NCBI GenBank assembly: GCA_905479325.1
Contig: CAJQLW010000011.1
Location: 1 to 64,000, forward strand
Reading direction: 5' to 3'
DNA length: 64,000 bases
Source of the DNA: an uncultured Flavobacteriales bacterium
GTDB taxonomy: Bacteria > Bacteroidota > Bacteroidia > Flavobacteriales_E > Vicingaceae
How positions within the stretch are numbered: position 1 is the first letter of the stretch; each line of letters opens with the position of its first letter. Made by a program: the position numbers and the translations under genes. Under the pieces are notes generated by a model. It was given only the letters and a program-made list of their open reading frames with translations, was not told where the DNA came from and ran no database searches. Shown here piece by piece: positions 34,262 through 42,301 of the stretch.

Positions 34262-34290
34262 CAAAAATAGGTTTTTTTCACTCAATTCAA
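34262..34290 (-). promoter_or_regulatory. Promoter of the TPR-ribH operon
   Basis: On the minus strand TTG (34288-34290), an 18-base spacer and TATTTTTG (34262-34269) fit the Bacteroidota consensus. The predicted start near 34257 leaves a 19-base leader. It lies back-to-back with the recF -7 boxes. Confidence 0.6.
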
Positions 34291-34317
34291 ATTAATTCTT
34301 TTTAGCATTTTTCGCAC

Positions 34318-34335
34318 TAGCTTTGGGTATTTTTG
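34318..34335 (+). promoter_or_regulatory. Two candidate -7 boxes upstream of recF
   Basis: TAGCTTTG (34318-34325) and TATTTTTG (34328-34335) both match TAnnTTTG. The second would start transcription about three bases before the recF ATG, the first about 13 bases before it. No TTG lies at the usual -33 distance from either. Confidence 0.4.
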
Positions 34336-34342
34336 TGAAGAG

Positions 34343-35446
34343 ATGTATCTAGAAAAATTACAACTGTTAAACTTTAAAAATTACGAAGAAGCCGAGCTCG
34401 AGCTTTCTTCTGAAATTAACTGTTTTCTAGGGAATAACGGGCAAGGCAAGACCAACTTGTTAGACGCTATTTACTACCTTGCTTTCAGCAAAAGCTTTTT
34501 TAATCCAATCGACTCACAGTTGATCCGCGATGACGAAGCCTTTATGACCTTGACAGGTAATTTTGTGCGTGAAAAGGAATTAGAGAAAATTTATGTAGGG
34601 CTTAAGAAAGGTCAAAAAAAGCAGGTTAAAAGGAATAAAAAGCTTTACGAGCGAATTGCTGACCATATAGGGCTTATTCCGTTGGTGATGATTTCTCCAT
34701 CTGACTCATTGTTGATCATTGAAGGGAGTGAGATTCGCAGGAAATTTCTGGACCTAATTATCTCTCAGTTCGACAGAAGGTATTTGGATGACTTGATTCA
34801 ATACAATAAAGCATTGTCTCAAAGAAATAGGCTCTTAAAAAAGTTTATGGAAATTCGGCGTTTTGATGAAGAAAGTTTGGTGATTTGGGACGAGCAGCTA
34901 ATCAAATACGGTGAGCCAATTTTTGAAGCTCGAAAAAAGTTTATCGAAGACTTTGTTCCTCTTTTTCAAAAACATTATGAGTTCATTAGCGGAAACAAAG
35001 AAGTGGTTGAATTAGATTACTCTTCTCATTTAAATGAAAAAACATTCCAAGAAAACCTGCAAGAAACTCGAGATAAGGATAGGAGACTAACCTACACTTC
35101 TAGTGGAATACATAAAGATGATTTAGGATTTAATTTAGGAGATAAGCCGCTGAAAAAATTCGGTTCTCAAGGCCAACAAAAAACGTATTTACTTTCGCTA
35201 AAATTAGCTCAGGCAGAGTTTTTAAAGAATCATAAAAAAATTACTCCAATTTTATTATTAGATGATATTTACGATAAATTGGATGAGGAACGGGTAGCAA
35301 AATTGATGGAAGTGGTGCAGAAAGATTGGTTTGGGCAAGTTTTTATAACCGACACGCATTTAGATCGTTTACCTGAGTTATTCACTTCGTTAAAGGTCGA
35401 TTTTAAGGCATTTGCTATTGAAAAGGGGGAGGTTAAAAATGTCTGA
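34343..35446 (+). CDS. recF: DNA replication and repair protein RecF
   Basis: RecF is an SMC-like ATPase that loads RecA at gaps together with RecO and RecR. The 367-residue length is normal. Walker A is GNNGQGKTNLLDAIYYLAF (about 30-48), the ABC signature region lies around KKFGSQGQQKTYLLSLKLAQ (about 270-290), and Walker B is ILLLDDIYDKLD (about 305-316). In Bacteroidota recF is usually followed by a DUF721 gene, as here (eight-base overlap). The mRNA leader is predicted to be very short. Confidence 0.96.
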   Translation: MYLEKLQLLNFKNYEEAELELSSEINCFLGNNGQGKTNLLDAIYYLAFSKSFFNPIDSQLIRDDEAFMTLTGNFVREKELEKIYVGLKKGQKKQVKRNKKLYERIADHIGLIPLVMISPSDSLLIIEGSEIRRKFLDLIISQFDRRYLDDLIQYNKALSQRNRLLKKFMEIRRFDEESLVIWDEQLIKYGEPIFEARKKFIEDFVPLFQKHYEFISGNKEVVELDYSSHLNEKTFQENLQETRDKDRRLTYTSSGIHKDDLGFNLGDKPLKKFGSQGQQKTYLLSLKLAQAEFLKNHKKITPILLLDDIYDKLDEERVAKLMEVVQKDWFGQVFITDTHLDRLPELFTSLKVDFKAFAIEKGEVKNV

Positions 35447-35729
35447 TAACAAAGAGAAGCCGTTAAAGGAATTGGTAGATAAAATGCTGCGATCATATGG
35501 ATTAGGCGATCGATTGGACGAAATGAGTCTGGTGACGAGTTGGGAGGAGTTGGTAGGTAAAATGATTGCTAAGCACACCAAAGAAATTTATTTTAATAAG
35601 GGTACATTGTTTGTTCAACTTGATTCTTCAACTTTGCGACAAGAGTTGAGTTACGTTAAAAGCGATTTGATTCAACGCTTAAACGATAAGGCAGGTAAAA
35701 TAATGGTGAAAGATATCCACTTGAAATGA
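35439..35729 (+). CDS. DUF721 (DciA-like) protein
   Basis: This 96-residue protein of the DUF721 family relates to DciA, the ancestral replicative-helicase loader or operator, which suggests a role in DNA replication alongside RecF. The core LTSWEELVGKMIAKHTKEIYFNKGTLFVQLDSSTLRQELSYVKSDLIQRLND (about 35-85) is the KH-like fold. Start ATG 35439 is preferred over the frame start at 35412 because it is preceded by an A/G-rich stretch (AAAAGGGGGAGG) that can serve as a strong ribosome-binding site, and because relatives begin here. Overlaps recF by eight bases and the next gene by four. Confidence 0.88.
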   Translation: MSDNKEKPLKELVDKMLRSYGLGDRLDEMSLVTSWEELVGKMIAKHTKEIYFNKGTLFVQLDSSTLRQELSYVKSDLIQRLNDKAGKIMVKDIHLK

Positions 35730-36256
35730 TACAATTCATTGCTGAAAAGTATTTAGCGCAGAAGCTGAAAAATGTAAAGCGAAAGGTTGGCGCCATGAAT
35801 CTATCAACGGCTAAAACCGCACTATTACTTTACGATTCAAGCCTTCCAGAAATGGAAAAAAAGGTTCGGAATTACGCCCGTTTTCTGAAAGAAGAAGGGG
35901 TGAAAGCAGATACATTAGGATTTTACAAGCTAAAAGGAAAAGAAGACCAACGCCCACAAGATGAATTGGGTTATATTTATTTTGATAAAAAATGTTTAAA
36001 CCGACTCGGCTTTCCTAGCGACAGTAGAGTTTTGAAACTGATTGCCAATGAATACCATTTGCTCCTCGACTTGAATTTTAATTCAATTTTTAGTTTGAAA
36101 GTGGTTTCAACTTTATCAAATGCCAATTTTAAAATTGGGAAGGCTTCAGGGTATCAAAATGATAGTTGCGATTTAACCATTAGTACCCAAAACAAAGAAT
36201 TAGACTATTTTTTAAGTCAAGTTACAACCTACTTAAAAATGATAAACAAAAAATAA
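35726..36256 (+). CDS. DUF6913-like hypothetical protein
   Basis: This 176-residue cytoplasmic protein overlaps the DUF721 gene by four bases (ATGA) and ends one base before dapA. It opens with a basic helical stretch (1-25), followed by an alpha/beta domain with TALLLYDSSLPEMEKKVRNYARFLKEEGVKADTLGFYK and a conserved-looking EYHLLLDLNFNSIFSLKVVSTLSNANFKIG. I associate it with the uncharacterised Bacteroidota family DUF6913, found between recF-type and dapA-type genes. Function unknown. Confidence 0.78.
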   Translation: MIQFIAEKYLAQKLKNVKRKVGAMNLSTAKTALLLYDSSLPEMEKKVRNYARFLKEEGVKADTLGFYKLKGKEDQRPQDELGYIYFDKKCLNRLGFPSDSRVLKLIANEYHLLLDLNFNSIFSLKVVSTLSNANFKIGKASGYQNDSCDLTISTQNKELDYFLSQVTTYLKMINKK

Positions 36257-36257
36257 C

Positions 36258-37133
36258 ATGGAAAATATTAAAGGTACTGGAGTTGCATTGGTTACTCCAT
36301 TTTTAGCTGACGGCGACATAGATTTTAATGGACTTACTAATTTGGTAAACCATGTTATAGATGGTGGCTTGGACTATTTGGTAGTGTTAGGCACAACGGG
36401 TGAAACAGCAACATTATCGACTGCTGAAAAAGATGAAGTTTTGGCACACGTTAAGAAAGTAAATAATGGTAGATTGGCTTTGGTTATTGGAATAGGAGGT
36501 AACAATACTTCGGCCATTGTGGAAGAGTTTGAACGAGTTGACTTAACAGGTGTTGATGCAATTCTTTCTGCAAGTCCATATTACAACAAACCTACGCAAG
36601 AAGGTATTTACCAACATTATAAAGTATTGGCTGAACACTCTCCGTTGCCGTTAATATTGTATAATGTACCTGGCCGAACAGCATCAAACATGACTGCTAG
36701 TACAACGCTGCGCCTTGCTCATGATTTTGAGAATATTGTAGCAATAAAAGAGGCTTCGGGTGATTTGAACCAGGTGATGGAAATTGTAAAAGACAAACCA
36801 GCGGATTTCATGGTAATTTCTGGCGAAGATGCCTTGAATTTTCCAATTATTACTTGCGGAGGAGTTGGCGTAATTTCTGTGTTAGCGAATTCGCAACCTA
36901 AATTAACCGCTGATGTAGTGAACTTGGCTTTAAAAAATGAAAATGAGTCTGCTCGTAACTTACATTATAAGTCGTTAGATTTTATCAATTTGCTTTTCGC
37001 AGAAGGTAACCCTGCAGGAGTAAAAGCTGCGTTGAAACTACAAGAAATATGTGGCGATGACGTAAGAATACCATTAATGAAGGCGAGTGAAGGGTTGATG
37101 GGAACTTTAAAGGCTGAATTGGCAAAATGGTAA
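36258..37133 (+). CDS. dapA: 4-hydroxy-tetrahydrodipicolinate synthase
   Basis: DapA condenses pyruvate with aspartate semialdehyde, the first committed step to diaminopimelate and lysine. The 291-residue TIM-barrel enzyme has Schiff-base Lys164 (VAIKEASGDL), catalytic Tyr135 (LILYNVPGR) and Thr46-Thr47 in GTTGET. Length is standard. It is the last gene of the recF-DUF721-DUF6913-dapA operon, one base after the previous gene. A degenerate inverted repeat about 30 bases after the stop may end the transcript. Confidence 0.96.
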   Translation: MENIKGTGVALVTPFLADGDIDFNGLTNLVNHVIDGGLDYLVVLGTTGETATLSTAEKDEVLAHVKKVNNGRLALVIGIGGNNTSAIVEEFERVDLTGVDAILSASPYYNKPTQEGIYQHYKVLAEHSPLPLILYNVPGRTASNMTASTTLRLAHDFENIVAIKEASGDLNQVMEIVKDKPADFMVISGEDALNFPIITCGGVGVISVLANSQPKLTADVVNLALKNENESARNLHYKSLDFINLLFAEGNPAGVKAALKLQEICGDDVRIPLMKASEGLMGTLKAELAKW

Positions 37134-37160
37134 AGAATCAGTAAAGAGTTATCTAAGATT

Positions 37161-37203
37161 AACCTAACAGGTTTATATACTGTCTGTAAATAACCTGTCA
37201 GGT
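37161..37203. repeat. Inverted repeat after dapA (CCTGTCAGGT type)
   Basis: AACCTAACAGGTT (37161-37173) and AACCTGTCAGGT (37192-37203) are near-complementary arms (one mismatch over 12) across 18 bases. Each arm is itself palindromic around its centre. This resembles a short intergenic repeat family seen in many Bacteroidota genomes. There is no T-run, so it is a weak terminator at best. Confidence 0.55.
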
Positions 37204-37268
37204 GTTAAATTCTCTATTTGCAATAGCTTCGAAGTAAATTGGCCTACCCAGTTTTTAACTAAACAGAT

Positions 37269-37862
37269 TCATACCTTCTTGAACCCACTCTTCAAAAACT
37301 TTCCAAAAGATGCTCTCCCTTCTTTCGTGCTCAAAGATTTTAATTCCGTCCAAAGGCTCTGATTTTTTCGTTCTTCTTCAATTTCCTTTTGAATGTTTCT
37401 TGCTTCTAACGGTTCACCTTTAATTCCCAAGTCCGTATTTCCTTTTGGGTTTTCCATCAGGTCGTCTGCTATGTCAAAACGCTTTTTTGCCTCTTTTTTG
37501 TAGCCCAACTGCTCTTGCAGCATGCCTAAATTATTTTGAGCTACAGCATCTTCGGGATCTAGTTCAATGCACTTCTCATAATCTGCAATGGCTTCTTGCG
37601 TCATTTTAAAGTGACCACGAATGTATGCTCTACTTGAATATCTGTAGGGTTTCTCAGGCTGTAACCGAACAGCTTCGTCCATATCTGCGAGCGATTCTTT
37701 TTTCTTACCCAAGTGAAAATAAACGACCCCACGCTCGCTCCAATATTCCGCGTTATTGGGTTGTTCGTGAATTAAGTTGTTGAATATTTTGAGTGACTTT
37801 TCAAAATCTCCTGCTCTTAATAATTCAACTCCCTTGTCAAACTTTTCTTGGTAATTACTCAT
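37269..37862 (-). CDS. Tetratricopeptide repeat protein
   Basis: This 197-residue cytoplasmic protein contains three to four TPR units over residues 3-135 (for example FDKGVELLRAGDFEKSLKIFNNLIHEQPNNAEYWSERGVVYFHLGKKKESLADMDEAVRLQPEKP). A charged C-terminal tail (about 150-197) follows. No signal peptide or membrane helix. It presumably scaffolds protein interactions; partner unknown. Promoter with both boxes at 37905-37937. It converges on the dapA operon. Confidence 0.85.
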   Translation of the reverse strand: MSNYQEKFDKGVELLRAGDFEKSLKIFNNLIHEQPNNAEYWSERGVVYFHLGKKKESLADMDEAVRLQPEKPYRYSSRAYIRGHFKMTQEAIADYEKCIELDPEDAVAQNNLGMLQEQLGYKKEAKKRFDIADDLMENPKGNTDLGIKGEPLEARNIQKEIEEERKNQSLWTELKSLSTKEGRASFGKFLKSGFKKV

Positions 37863-37904
37863 ATATATTTAACCCTAAAGGCAATCTATTGTTTAACTTG
37901 GATG

Positions 37905-37937
37905 CAAATTTAAGTTCAAAAAATGAGTCAAAATCAA
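37905..37937 (-). promoter_or_regulatory. Promoter of the TPR gene
   Basis: On the minus strand TTG (37935-37937), 22 bases, then TAAATTTG (37905-37912). The predicted start near 37900 leaves a 38-base leader. The -33 element lies inside the first codons of the divergent SDR-like gene. Confidence 0.45.
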
Positions 37938-38591
37938 ACCGCCTTATTATTTGGAGCAACTGGTTTTGTCGGTTCAAAACTCCTAGAGTTACTAACTGAA
38001 GATGAGCGTTACACAGAGATTGTTGTTGCCAATAGAAGTTCAAAAAAATACAATAACCCCAAGATAAAAGAGGTCATAGTTGATTTTTCTAACTTGAAAT
38101 CCTCTGCAGGATTGTTCAAAGTAGATCATGTATTTATTTGTCTAGGCACAACCATCAAAAAAGCAGGCTGTCAAGCTGCCTTCGAAAAAGTAGATTTAGA
38201 ATACCCTCATCAAATTGCTACGTTGGCGAAACAGACGAATGTGAAACAGTTGGTCCACATTTCAGCGATAGGGGCAAATTCTAATTCGAGTAATTTCTAC
38301 ACCAAAACAAAAGGAAAAGCCGAGGAAGAAATTTGGAAAGATGGACCTGAAAATTCATACGCTGTAAGACCTTCTATGCTTTTTGGTGATCGGAAAGAAT
38401 TTCGTTTAGGAGAAAAAATTGGAATTGCTTTGATGAAGACTTTCGGCTTTTTATTGATTGGTGGTGCAAAAAAATACAAGGGCATTTACGATGAAGAAGT
38501 TGCTCAGGCCATGGTTTTTATTGCCAACTCTTGTCCCAAACAGAAAGCTTTCAACTCAGATGAATTAAAGTCTATAGCCACCAACTTTTAA
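37923..38591 (+). CDS. NAD(P)-binding atypical SDR oxidoreductase
   Basis: This 222-residue Rossmann-fold protein has the nucleotide-binding ALLFGATGFVGSKLLELL (residues 7-24) and the HTATIP2/NmrA-like segments VFICLGTTIKKAG, LVHISAIGANSNSSNFYTKTKGKAEEEI (about 113-140, with the Y-x-x-x-K equivalent as YTKTK) and YAVRPSMLFGDRKEFRLGE. It belongs to the atypical short-chain dehydrogenases, often oxidoreductases or regulatory NAD sensors. Substrate unknown. It precedes the NDH-2 gene by eight bases, so the two are probably co-transcribed. Confidence 0.87.
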   Translation: MSQNQTALLFGATGFVGSKLLELLTEDERYTEIVVANRSSKKYNNPKIKEVIVDFSNLKSSAGLFKVDHVFICLGTTIKKAGCQAAFEKVDLEYPHQIATLAKQTNVKQLVHISAIGANSNSSNFYTKTKGKAEEEIWKDGPENSYAVRPSMLFGDRKEFRLGEKIGIALMKTFGFLLIGGAKKYKGIYDEEVAQAMVFIANSCPKQKAFNSDELKSIATNF

Positions 38592-38599
38592 TACTCGAA

Positions 38600-39867
38600 A
38601 TGATGAATGTACCGAATAATGAATATAAAAGAGTTGTAATTATTGGTGGAGGTTTTGGCGGTTTGCACTTGGCAAAGGGCTTGCGGAAGAAAGACTTTCA
38701 AGTGGTGATGTTGGATAAAAACAATTACCATACGTTTCAGCCGCTCTTGTATCAAGTGGCAACTTCGGGCTTAGAACCTGACTCGATTGCTTACCCAATT
38801 CGCAAAATTTTTAAAAATCAACCGCGGTTTCACTTCAGAATGGCAACGGTTGAGAGAATAGACACTGCTGCTAACATTGTTGAAACCAATATTGGCACTA
38901 TTTCTTACGACTATTTGGTCATCGCCACCGGAACTACCACTAATTTTTTCGGAATGAAAGGGGTAGAAAAATATCCCATGACCATGAAAACGGTCTCAGA
39001 ATCGCTTGACCTGCGAAGTTTGATTCTTCAAAACTTTGAAAAGGCCTTATTGGCAAATGAAGAGGAACAAGAGAGTTACATGAATTTTCCTATTGTTGGT
39101 GGAGGTCCTACCGGTGTTGAGTTAGCTGGCGCATTGGCGGAATTGAAAAACCACATACTTCCTGCTGACTATCCCGATTTAGACATTAAGCGAATGAAAA
39201 TTCATTTAATTGAAATGCAGGACGAAGTGCTAAAACCAATGTCCGACAAAGCCTCTGAAAAAGCCCTGAAATATTTAATTGAATTGGGTGTTGATGTAAT
39301 GCTAAATAAGTCGGTTGCTAGTTTCGACGGCGAACAGTTGGTGTTTAAATCAGGGGAGGTTTTTAAAAGTAAAACGTTAATATGGGCAGCTGGTGTTCGC
39401 GGTAATATAATTGATGGATTTCCCGAATCTTCGATAGATCGAGGAAGATATGTTGTCGATCGAACTTCGAAAGTGAAGGACACAGAAAACGTTTACGCTA
39501 TTGGCGACATTGGGAAAATGATTACTCCTTTGTTTGAAAATGGTTTGCCACAAGTAGCGCCAGTTGCTAATCAGCAAGGTGATTTTTAGCAAAGAATTTG
39601 GTACGAATATCAGTTGGGCAGCAACCTCTTTTGTTTGAGTATAAGGATCAAGGCTCAATGGCAACCATTGGCCGAAATAGGGCAGTAGTGGATATGGGAA
39701 AGATTAAATTTCAAGGTACCGTAGCTTGGTTTGTTTGGATGTTTGTTCACCTTATTTCTTTGGTTGGCTTTAGAAATAGGGTCATCACCTTTTTTAATTG
39801 GAGCTACAATTACTTCAGCTTCGACAGAGGCGCTCGTTTAATTATTCGAAAATTTCAGCGGAATTAA
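38600..39867 (+). pseudogene. NADH dehydrogenase type 2 (NDH-2), frameshifted
   Basis: NDH-2 moves electrons from NADH to menaquinone without pumping protons. The first frame (38600-39589) has the FAD-binding VVIIGGGFGGLHLAKGL, the NADH-binding PIVGGGPTGVELAGALAEL and NVYAIGDIGKM, then stops at TAG after QQGDF. A shifted frame carries on from there (FLAKNLVRISVGQQ at about 39585, then EYKDQGSMATIGRNRAVVD and the membrane-binding AWFVWMFVHLISLVGFRNR) to 39867. Together they make a normal protein of about 422 residues. A run of five T at 39584-39588 read as six would restore the frame, so this is either a real one-base deletion or a homopolymer error. The truncated product lacks its membrane anchor. 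Confidence 0.85.
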
Positions 39868-40805
39868 CACCCAATGTGAAAAACTGCATCACCCTGATTT
39901 ACCAATGGCGAATTTGTGTGCCCAATGATAATTCCATCTTGAGGTGCTTTAATTTTAGTTTGAAAATTCCCGAAGGGGTCTGTAATTCTCGCGATTACTT
40001 CTTTCTGATGAACTCTTTCGCCTGAGGTCTTTTCAATGTATAAAATACCTGAACTTTTAGCTCTTACCCACACACTCTCTTCACAATGGGTTGAGTTTTT
40101 ATTTTCTACTTCAAAATCGATCATTTTAAAATGAGCCAATACTTTTTGTGCTCCTAAAATACCTTGCTCTATTGAGTTTTGATCGAAACGCATAGACTCA
40201 CCAGCCTCGTACACAACTATAGACTTACCCATTCTATTGGCTTGTTTTCTGAACGACTTGTCGATAAATTTAGATTCTAAGCTAATTGGCGCATTAAAAA
40301 TTTCAGAAATTTCTTTCGCTTTTTCGTCTGATGGATCAAATCTGGTTTGCGGAAAGTTGTAACGATTGGCACCGCCTGTATGAAAATCGATTCCAAAATC
40401 AATTTCTTGTAACACTTTGTGCGTTAAATTATAAGCAACTCTAGAAGCCAAAGATCCTGTTAAAGATCCTGGAAAACTTCTGTTGATGTCCTTCCCATCA
40501 GGCACTTCTCGTGAAAAGTTTAAAAAACCATAAATGTTCATTACGGGAATGGCAATTACAGAACCGCATTTCAGCTTATCAAAAACCTTCCGTTCAATCA
40601 TTCTCCGAACAATTTCCACTCCATCAATCTCATCCCCGTGCAAACCTCCACTTAATAAAACGGTAGGCCCAGCATTTTTACTTCGATAAACGTAAATTGG
40701 CAAATCAATTTCGGTTCCGGAAATTAGACGGGCAATGTTCAAATTAATAACCGCCTTCTCGCCGTATTTTATTGATTGATTGTTGATGGATAGTTTTCTG
40801 TTCAT
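39864..40805 (-). CDS. Succinylglutamate desuccinylase/aspartoacylase family protein
   Basis: This is a 313-residue zinc carboxypeptidase-fold amidohydrolase. Zinc ligands are His56 and Glu59 in LSGGLHGDEIDG and His142 in DFGIDFHTGG; DINRSFPG carries the substrate Arg. The C-terminal part (about 225-313) is a lipoyl-like beta domain (GILYIEKTSGERVHQKEVIARITD). Encoded immediately after rimK and a retropepsin-like gene on the same strand, the association known for RimK systems, so it may trim or recycle glutamate-type modifications. The true substrate is not proven. Confidence 0.87.
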   Translation of the reverse strand: MNRKLSINNQSIKYGEKAVINLNIARLISGTEIDLPIYVYRSKNAGPTVLLSGGLHGDEIDGVEIVRRMIERKVFDKLKCGSVIAIPVMNIYGFLNFSREVPDGKDINRSFPGSLTGSLASRVAYNLTHKVLQEIDFGIDFHTGGANRYNFPQTRFDPSDEKAKEISEIFNAPISLESKFIDKSFRKQANRMGKSIVVYEAGESMRFDQNSIEQGILGAQKVLAHFKMIDFEVENKNSTHCEESVWVRAKSSGILYIEKTSGERVHQKEVIARITDPFGNFQTKIKAPQDGIIIGHTNSPLVNQGDAVFHIGC

Positions 40806-40806
40806 T

Positions 40807-40852
40807 TTAAAAAAATTATCAATTAATAATTATCAATTAGTAATTTCTTTTA
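40807..40852. repeat. AT-rich spacer repeat, copy A
   Basis: The spacer between the desuccinylase-like gene and rimK consists of repeats of ATTATCAATTA and ATTAGTAATT words. The same words recur in the spacers at 43988-44098 and 45506-45536, and nowhere else that I noticed in the window. Confidence 0.55.
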
Positions 40853-41758
40853 AACACCAACCTTGTCTTTCAATTTTCCTTTAACACCTGAACTTCTTTC
40901 GCAGTATTCAATAATTTTACTAGCAATATCAATCTTTGTCGATTTCTCAATTCCTTCTAAACCGGGCGAAGAGTTCACTTCTAAAATCAATGGACCTCTT
41001 GAAGATTGTAACATGTCAACTCCTGCTATACTTAAGCCCATCGATTTTGCTGCTTTAATAGCTGCAGCAGTTTCGCTTCGTTTTAGTTTAATCATGCTGC
41101 TTGTGCCACCGCGGTGAAGGTTCGATCGAAATTCTCCTTCTTTACCTTGCCGTTTCATGGCACCAACCACTTTTCCATCCACCACAAATGCTCGAATATC
41201 TGCACCTCCTGCTTCTTTTATAAACTCCTGAACCAATATGTTGGTATTCATTCCCATAAAGGCTTCAATAACCGATTTTGCCGCCTTTTGAGTTTCTGCT
41301 AATACAACGCCTAAGCCTTGCGTTCCTTCTAATACTTTTATAATGAGTGGAGCACCCCCAACAGTTCGAATTAAATGAGGAATATCATTCGGGTGTTTTG
41401 CAAAAGCTGTTTTTGGAATTCCTAATTCTTCTCTAGACATAATTTGCAAACTTCTGAGCTTGTCTCTAGATCTTGTCAAGGCAACCGATTTTACGGTTGA
41501 AAATATTTTTTGAACTTCAAACTGCCTGATAATTGCTGCTCCATAAAAGGTTACAGAAGCACCGATTCTTGGAATTACAACATCATAACCCTCCACTTTC
41601 TCATTCCCATAATACAAGTTTGCTTCTCCGCTTTCATTCACCATATATAGTTTAGTATGGTCAAAAACTCGAACCTCATGTCCTCTGTTTATAGCAGACT
41701 CAACAAGCCTTTTTGTTGAATAAAGTTCCTTGTTCCTTGATAAAATTGCAATTTTCAT
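40850..41758 (-). CDS. rimK: RimK-type ATP-grasp glutamate ligase
   Basis: RimK adds glutamate residues to the C-terminus of ribosomal protein S6 using ATP; relatives ligate other amino acids. The 302-residue protein has an N-terminal preATP-grasp domain (1-95), then the ATP-grasp core with [17 protein letters not shown] (about 137-153), the loop [22 protein letters not shown] and the Mg-binding [14 protein letters not shown]. It is flanked by a retropepsin-like protease gene (six-base gap) and a desuccinylase-like gene. The combination matches the rimB-rimK-rimA association described for Pseudomonas and predicted in other bacteria. Confidence 0.93.
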   Translation of the reverse strand: MKIAILSRNKELYSTKRLVESAINRGHEVRVFDHTKLYMVNESGEANLYYGNEKVEGYDVVIPRIGASVTFYGAAIIRQFEVQKIFSTVKSVALTRSRDKLRSLQIMSREELGIPKTAFAKHPNDIPHLIRTVGGAPLIIKVLEGTQGLGVVLAETQKAAKSVIEAFMGMNTNILVQEFIKEAGGADIRAFVVDGKVVGAMKRQGKEGEFRSNLHRGGTSSMIKLKRSETAAAIKAAKSMGLSIAGVDMLQSSRGPLILEVNSSPGLEGIEKSTKIDIASKIIEYCERSSGVKGKLKDKVGV

Positions 41759-41764
41759 AATTCT

Positions 41765-42223
41765 TTACTTAGTTTTTGTGGAGTTCTGAAGTGATACATC
41801 CACAAGATAACCTTTCGCCAGTACTTTTCGACCGACAAGAACAGGGTATCTCATTTTTTCTCTATTGGTTAAACTCAGGTGGGTTGTTCTTAATTTGCCA
41901 CCAAGCCTGATTTTTGTTTTTAGAATGAAGCGTTCTTCCATTCTTCCATTGCTGCTTCTTACCTTTTTTCGGTAAAAGTTGGCAGTTTTATAAATTCGAT
42001 TTACAAATTCTTCTTTCGACGGGTCTAACAATTGAAAATACAACTCCTCAACACCTTCTCTTGTTTCGGTCCAAAATTTATGAGCATGTATCGCTGTAGA
42101 ATAAGCACCAGTGTCAATTTTTGCTGTAATATTTTCAATTCCTAGGTCTGGAAAAGTAACAATTTCGGTTCTTCCTAAAGTTGTTTTTGCCTTGTTCAAA
42201 TTGTTTATAAATAGTTTGGTCAA
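41765..42223 (-). CDS. Retropepsin-like aspartic protease (RimB-type)
   Basis: This 152-residue protein of the ATP-dependent zinc protease family is in fact a retropepsin-like fold. The active-site triad Asp37-Thr38-Gly39 is in ITAKIDTGAYSTAIHAH, and the second hydrophobic-GR segment is MRYPVLVGRKVLAKGYLVDV. Active as a dimer in related proteins. It begins the operon with rimK (six bases) and the desuccinylase-like gene, and is likely to process RimK-made tails; that is inference from context and family predictions. Basic C-terminus. Cytoplasmic. Confidence 0.88.
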   Translation of the reverse strand: MTKLFINNLNKAKTTLGRTEIVTFPDLGIENITAKIDTGAYSTAIHAHKFWTETREGVEELYFQLLDPSKEEFVNRIYKTANFYRKKVRSSNGRMEERFILKTKIRLGGKLRTTHLSLTNREKMRYPVLVGRKVLAKGYLVDVSLQNSTKTK

Positions 42224-42301
42224 GAATAAGAAATAATCGCAGTATTGTAAGGAGAAACGGCAATAAATTCACAAATTTGTTGAAACTTTAAAATACACTT
42301 A

